Below, piece by piece: positions 5,882 through 9,203 of a stretch of DNA of 9,203 nucleotides. A program made the position numbers and the translations under genes. The notes beneath the pieces were generated by a model. It saw nothing but the letters and a program-made list of their open reading frames with translations. It made no database searches and had not been told where the DNA came from. The stretch spans positions 1 to 9,203 of the forward strand of contig JAIRYX010000388.1 in NCBI GenBank assembly GCA_031267635.1, written 5' to 3'. Source of the stretch: Planctomycetaceae bacterium. Lineage in GTDB: Bacteria; Planctomycetota; Planctomycetia; Pirellulales; Thermoguttaceae. The first letter of the stretch is position 1, and each line of letters starts with the position of its first letter.

Positions 5882-6166
5882 TCTGATTGCCGGATTACCT
5901 CACAGGAAACACGGATTAAGTAAGATATGACGCTTTTAGTGAGATTTTACTATTTAATGATTTCGATTGTTGTTTGGGTTAAATGAGCAGGGGATGAGAT
6001 TTCAAGATCTCTTTTTGCGGTTTGTACGCAATAATGCAAAAAATAAGACGATACTTGTTATTGTCAAGAAGACGATTACTACGATTTTATTAAAAATATC
6101 TCGTAAGGATCACGAAGCACAAGTCATCCTAATCATTATTGTGTTCGTTGCAGGAGCATTTATAAA

Positions 6167-8260
6167 ATGTCAAAAATTATTGAATTTGTTCACCGGATTT
6201 GTCATTTCTATCCCAAATATCCCACTCTCTTGTTGGGAGGTTTTTGTTTGACGGGACTTTGTTTTGGGGCAGATTATGTTCCCGGCGTCGTGAATAGTTC
6301 AGGAAATTTCATCATCGGTACAACTCCCGCCGTTCAACAATCTCATCTTTTGAGCAATGTTTCCGATTTCCCAATATCAACGGAGAACACGGCTGATAAA
6401 GAATATATTCCGAGGCGACTTTTGAAAAAAAATAATGGTCGATTTTATGCGGAATCGCCTTTGCCGACCAATGAAAATGTCCGAACAATGCCGATTACGA
6501 ACGCTGCCGTTCAATCGCTACAAATGGAATATCCGACACTTCTTGTTTCCACATTGTCGAGCCAAACTCCGACGAACTCGCAATCGCAGCAATCGGCGTT
6601 GGAACCGGTCGAAATATCGAATAGGGAATGGCAGACGCCGCAAAATCTTACGGCAACGCCATTTAATACGGCAACGCATGTCAATTATGTCGATTATCAA
6701 CCAGCGTTCACGCCGAATGTGACTCCGGTTTCCAATAACACGACAAACGTTTATCAAGAAAACATTTACCAAGCCAATGTTAATTCTTTGTTGTCTGCCA
6801 ATCAAACGGAATTAGCGGCAACGCATTCTATTCCTGCACAGCAACCGATGCAAATACCGCAAGAGCCGACATTGTTAGCGTACGCTCCTCAATATCAAAT
6901 GCCGGTAAGCTATAACTATGTTGCGGAACCAACACCGGCACGTTTCTCGGAACAAGATTACACAGCCGATGTGACGAAACCGGTTGTTACGAATGCGTTC
7001 GGCGGCGAATATATTACGCACGATGAACTCAATGAAATTTTGAAAGAAAACAATCTCTTTTCGCAACAGTCGAATTGGCGTAAGGGAGCATTTACGATTA
7101 CGCCTTACGGATACATTAACGTCAGTTCCTCTTACGAAACAAAGCGTACCGTGAATGAAGATTTTGCGTTGTACTCGTTAAGTCCTGATCTCGACGGCGG
7201 CGGACATTCCGGTTTTCACATTGATCCGAAATCGTCACGAATCGGTTTAAAAGTGGACGGGCCGAATTTCAATTGGTATTGCCAGCCGTTGAAAACGTCG
7301 GCATTACTGGAAGTCGATTTTCAAAATTATAGTTACGGTAGCCCAAGAAATCGCGGGGCATTGATGTTGCGAAGAGCGTTTGTCGATTTCAAACGAAACG
7401 ATACGCGATTGCTGATTGGTCAGGAGTGGGAAATTGTTTCGCCGCTCGTGCCGGAAAGTCTCAATTATGTTCCCGGTTCGTACACCGGAAATCTCGGTTA
7501 TCGGCGAGCGCAGGTGCGTTTGGAACGGGAACGTCAATGGGATTCCGGCGTCAGTACGATTTGGCAAATTGCCGTTTGCGATAATGTTCCGATTGATTAT
7601 CTCACATTGACATATGGCAAAGCGAATAGCGGCTGGCCTCTGTTTCAAGGGCGTTATGCCGTAATATTTGGACGCAATACTCACGCTGATTGTCAGCCGT
7701 ACACGGTTGGATTATCAGGAATGCTCGGTGAACAAACTTATGATTACGGTTCTCCGGGACTCAACAAACGCCGTCATGAAATTTGGGCGGTCAATCTGGA
7801 CTTAACGATTCCGTTGACCAAACGATTCCGTTTTACCAGTGAGTTTTATACCGGTACCAACGTTTCATCGTCGCTTGCGGCTATCGGACAGGGAATCGAC
7901 TTGTTTACGCCGGGAAACAGCGGAATTGATCCGCGCAGCGCCGACGTAACGGGCGGATGGCTTAATTTGAATTTCAAAGCAACCTCCAAATTTCAGATGA
8001 ACGCCGGATATTGTTTTGAAAAAATGGACGACATTCTCGGTACTGCGTCGATTAGCAACACCCTTTACAGCGCACGCGACAAAAATCAGATGTTGTTTAT
8101 GAACGGAATTTACAATTGGACAGGCAATTTTTTAACAGGTCTTGAAGTGAGCCAATGGCAAACCGATTGGCACGCCTACAATCCGTTGACTCAAACACGT
8201 AACGATCTTAAACCCGGAAAAACGACACGAATTGAATTTTTAACACGATACACTTTCTAG
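6167..8260 (+). CDS. Porin-like outer-membrane beta-barrel protein with long polar N-terminal spacer
   Basis: The 697-residue product has a signal peptide (hydrophobic core about 19-33, probable cleavage near 34-35 before DYVPG) and ends in phenylalanine (TRYTF), the usual C-terminal signal for outer-membrane insertion. Residues about 36-300 are rich in N, Q, T, S and P without clear repeats and look like a flexible spacer. ITHDELNEILKENN (about 284-297) is a short helix before the barrel. The barrel starts with FTITPYGYINVSS (309 onwards). It continues with SSRIGLKVDGPN, LRRAFVDFKRNDTRLLIGQEWE and GNLGYRRAQVRLER, which resemble DcaP-like porins, including their S-R-I/L-G and GQ-W-(D/E) motifs. 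GGAG at 6153-6156, ten bases before the ATG, is the ribosome site. The gene stands alone with its own terminator. The solute carried is unknown; the exact porin family is my best match. Confidence 0.83.
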   Translation: MSKIIEFVHRICHFYPKYPTLLLGGFCLTGLCFGADYVPGVVNSSGNFIIGTTPAVQQSHLLSNVSDFPISTENTADKEYIPRRLLKKNNGRFYAESPLPTNENVRTMPITNAAVQSLQMEYPTLLVSTLSSQTPTNSQSQQSALEPVEISNREWQTPQNLTATPFNTATHVNYVDYQPAFTPNVTPVSNNTTNVYQENIYQANVNSLLSANQTELAATHSIPAQQPMQIPQEPTLLAYAPQYQMPVSYNYVAEPTPARFSEQDYTADVTKPVVTNAFGGEYITHDELNEILKENNLFSQQSNWRKGAFTITPYGYINVSSSYETKRTVNEDFALYSLSPDLDGGGHSGFHIDPKSSRIGLKVDGPNFNWYCQPLKTSALLEVDFQNYSYGSPRNRGALMLRRAFVDFKRNDTRLLIGQEWEIVSPLVPESLNYVPGSYTGNLGYRRAQVRLERERQWDSGVSTIWQIAVCDNVPIDYLTLTYGKANSGWPLFQGRYAVIFGRNTHADCQPYTVGLSGMLGEQTYDYGSPGLNKRRHEIWAVNLDLTIPLTKRFRFTSEFYTGTNVSSSLAAIGQGIDLFTPGNSGIDPRSADVTGGWLNLNFKATSKFQMNAGYCFEKMDDILGTASISNTLYSARDKNQMLFMNGIYNWTGNFLTGLEVSQWQTDWHAYNPLTQTRNDLKPGKTTRIEFLTRYTF

Positions 8261-8333
8261 TCCTCCTAAAGGTGAGTAAGCAGCATAAAGGTTTATCCTT
8301 GAGTTTCTTACGGCTGTTAGTTACTTTGCAAGT

Positions 8334-8369
8334 AAAAACCCCGAAACGCACACGCGCAACGGGGTTTTT
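8334..8369 (+). terminator. Intrinsic terminator of the porin gene
   Basis: AAAAACCCCG (8334-8343) and CGGGGTTTTT (8360-8369) are exact 10-bp inverted arms around a 16-nt loop, and the right arm ends in five T followed by GCTTTCTT. It lies 73 bp after the porin stop. With the A-run on the left arm it could also stop transcription from the right. Confidence 0.88.
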
Positions 8370-8456
8370 GCTTTCTTGGGAGATCAATTGTTGAAATCAA
8401 ACAAACGTCCCAAGTCCTCAAAGCTTCAAGTGTCTCTCATGTCTCTTCCAGTTTTA

Positions 8457-8492
8457 GGGACAATTGGGACATTAGGGATTTGAGGGACAAGG
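8457..8492. repeat. Tandem repeat, 9-bp unit, four copies
   Basis: The units are GGGACAATT, GGGACATTA, GGGATTTGA and GGGACAAGG, each exactly 9 bp. The upstream stretch 8407-8448 has the complementary flavour (GTCCCAAGTCCTCAAA, then TGTCTCTCA and TGTCTCTTC), so the two sides could pair imperfectly in RNA or single-stranded DNA. Confidence 0.75.
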
Positions 8493-8511
8493 TGAAACGG
8501 CAGAAACATAG

Positions 8512-8532
8512 GGGCAGACCTCGCGTCTGCCC
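8512..8532. repeat. Palindrome GGGCAGAC-N5-GTCTGCCC, left copy
   Basis: Exact 8-bp arms (8512-8519 and 8525-8532) around CTCGC. The same arms recur at 8625-8645 and bracket the 21-bp tandem repeat. REP-like palindromic units have this form. Confidence 0.85.
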
Positions 8533-8613
8533 TTTATTTCTATGCGTTTTCTCTGTATTCTTGTGCGTTTTCCCTTTATTTTTATACATTTGCTCTTTAT
8601 TCTCATGCGTTTT
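8530..8613. repeat. Tandem repeat, 21-bp unit, four copies
   Basis: Four units start at 8530, 8551, 8572 and 8593, all exactly 21 bp. The core reads TTTATTCTTATGCGTTTT with variations; unit 3 is the most diverged (ATACATTTG). Because 21 is a multiple of three, the plus strand reads as heptapeptides such as PLFLCVF and SVFLCVF. I think this is a by-product of the repeat and not a gene, since the surrounding frame has no ribosome site and also spans both palindromes. Confidence 0.85.
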
Positions 8614-8624
8614 CCTTAAATCAT

Positions 8625-8645
8625 GGGCAGACGCAAGGTCTGCCC
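8625..8645. repeat. Palindrome GGGCAGAC-N5-GTCTGCCC, right copy
   Basis: Exact 8-bp arms (8625-8632 and 8638-8645) around GCAAG. The arms are identical to those of the left copy at 8512-8532; only the five-base loop differs. Confidence 0.85.
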
Positions 8646-8659
8646 ATACTCAAAAGTAT

Positions 8660-9084
8660 TAACACAAAAATTACGCGGTGCTTTGCAGGAGTTTTTGGAT
8701 AGTGGCACGTATTTTTTTGATTTTTTTTGGGTCGTCGTTCACGAGGTCTAAAAAATCGACGATTCTTATCAACACAAACAAGCCCGATAATAAAGTTCCC
8801 GCCGTGGGCGGTCTGCCGTGCTAAAGTAACTCTCAATCTGCCAACGATAGTAGTACCATCACGCAATTTTTCCCGTGTCAACATCCCCAAAAACGTTCGT
8901 CAATAAATACCAATAATGAATCTTGCCACTCCCTTTTTCCACAACTTTTGAAATCACTCATCGTAACGTGAGCGGTTCGCCGGGGATCGCAATCGGCTTT
9001 TGTCCCTTCCGCTTTTGGTAAGCCGGTCGAGTCAATGTGACTTCCGTTTCAAAAACGAATTGCTCCGCACCGTTGCCCTGAATT
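8660..9084 (-). pseudogene. IS4-family transposase remnant with in-frame stops, truncated at both ends
   Basis: One minus-strand frame reads from about 9084 to 8769 and gives EQFVFETEVTLTRPAYQKRK, then GQKPIAIPGEPLTLR, stop, VISKVVEKGSGKIHYWYLLTN, VFGDVDTGKIA, stop, WYYYRWQIESYF. This is the C-terminal half of an IS4-type DDE transposase: the EVTLTRPxYQKRKG and PGEP stretches, WYLLTN, and the Y-x2-R-x3-E part of the YREK signature. The lysine expected seven residues after the E is replaced by D. Two TGA codons (8958-8960 and 8859-8861) interrupt the frame; both can arise from CGA by one C-to-T change. After the YREK region the frame ends at double stops near 8766-8771. A basic tail in another frame (RPRERRPKKNQ) may be the shifted C-terminus. 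The first two catalytic aspartates are missing. The 5' end stops where dispersed repeat B begins. Confidence 0.8.
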
Positions 9085-9121
9085 ACTCATGTTACGCATA
9101 GCAGTGAACATTCAGGACACA
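9077..9121. repeat. Dispersed repeat B, copy 2, within a CCTGAAT/ATTCAGG inverted repeat
   Basis: 9085-9121 is related to 5213-5250 (ACTCATGTTACG and AACATTCAGGA blocks). In this copy CCTGAAT (9077-9083) and ATTCAGG (9110-9116) form an exact 7-bp inverted repeat around 26 bp. It abuts the truncated 5' side of the IS4 remnant, so the insertion or recombination that cut the transposase may have occurred here. Confidence 0.6.
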
Positions 9122-9124
9122 CCC

Positions 9125-9182
9125 GCGTCCGGATTTTTCTCTCGGACGCCGGCTCGCGGGTCTCCGACGTCCCATCGGAGAC
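9125..9182. repeat. Tandem pair of GC-rich hairpins
   Basis: Hairpin 1: GCGTCCG (9125-9131) and CGGACGC (9143-9149), 11-nt loop. Hairpin 2: GTCTCCGA (9160-9167) and TCGGAGAC (9175-9182), 7-nt loop. CCCGCG (9122-9127) and CGCGGG (9155-9160) can also pair around the first hairpin, so alternative folds exist. GC content is well above the surroundings. It may be an intergenic palindromic repeat or the transcript end of a gene to the right of the window. Confidence 0.7.
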
Positions 9183-9203
9183 GGCAATTCTTGGCTTTTG
9201 GGG

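Noticed and set aside
6061..6090. Sigma-70 promoter for the porin (TTGTCA with a TTTTAT-like -10)
   Set aside because: Spacing is tolerable but the -10 match is poor and AT-rich DNA here offers several equally weak choices.
5967..6251. 94-residue open frame overlapping the porin start
   Set aside because: It lies in another frame over the porin leader and signal region and resembles nothing; the porin has the better ribosome site and signal peptide.
6233..6270. Lipoprotein signal in the porin (cysteines at residues 27 and 32)
   Set aside because: Neither cysteine is preceded by a lipobox; the residue before each is F or L, not G, A or S.
8530..8613. CRISPR array
   Set aside because: The 21-bp units abut without spacers and vary between copies; there is no cas gene.
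8480..8662. Small membrane protein with PLFLCVF-like heptads on the plus strand
   Set aside because: The hydrophobic heptads are the translation of a 21-bp tandem repeat, the frame runs through both palindromes, and no ribosome site precedes it.
8859..8960. TGA reassigned as a sense codon
   Set aside because: glgC and the oxidoreductase end at TGA exactly where their families end, so the standard meaning holds.

Overview
The window looks like a piece of a planctomycete (Planctomycetota) chromosome of moderate to low GC. The main pointers are a secreted Gfo/Idh/MocA oxidoreductase with a twin-arginine signal and the C-terminal style expanded in planctomycetes, a GlgC of the long form seen in Pirellulales-type genomes, and a porin with a long polar N-terminal spacer. 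The taxonomic call is an inference from protein style, not from a marker gene.

Layout. 1-192 is the 3' end of an IS630-family transposase gene entering from the left. 193-767 has no gene, but holds two copies of a quasi-palindromic motif and a good extended -10 promoter in front of glgC. 768-2096 (+) is glgC. 2302-3804 (+, stop to 3807) is the Tat-exported oxidoreductase. It converges on fliH (3955-4794, -) across a 147-bp gap containing a perfect AT-rich 34-bp palindrome and an overlapping second inverted repeat. 4795-5970 is a graveyard of small mobile elements: a possible flgM 3' scrap, a nested pair of miniature inverted-repeat elements, two dispersed repeats, and an internally deleted IS5-family transposase whose terminal repeat matches the smaller miniature element. 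6167-8260 (+) is a large porin-like outer-membrane protein followed by a clear intrinsic terminator. 8370-9203 has no intact gene: a 9-bp tandem repeat, a 21-bp tandem repeat bracketed by two near-identical palindromes, an IS4-family transposase pseudogene on the minus strand with two in-frame TGA codons, a second copy of a dispersed repeat, and a tandem pair of GC-rich hairpins at the right edge.

The four intact genes do not form one pathway. GlgC makes ADP-glucose for glycogen in the cytoplasm. The oxidoreductase is exported and its substrate cannot be named. FliH belongs to the flagellar export ATPase and sits here without flagellar neighbours, apart from a possible flgM scrap. The porin is an outer-membrane channel. 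I see no convincing new multi-gene system. What is unusual is the repeat landscape: several small inverted-repeat families, some shared between distant spots of the window, nested in one another and tied to decayed insertion sequences.
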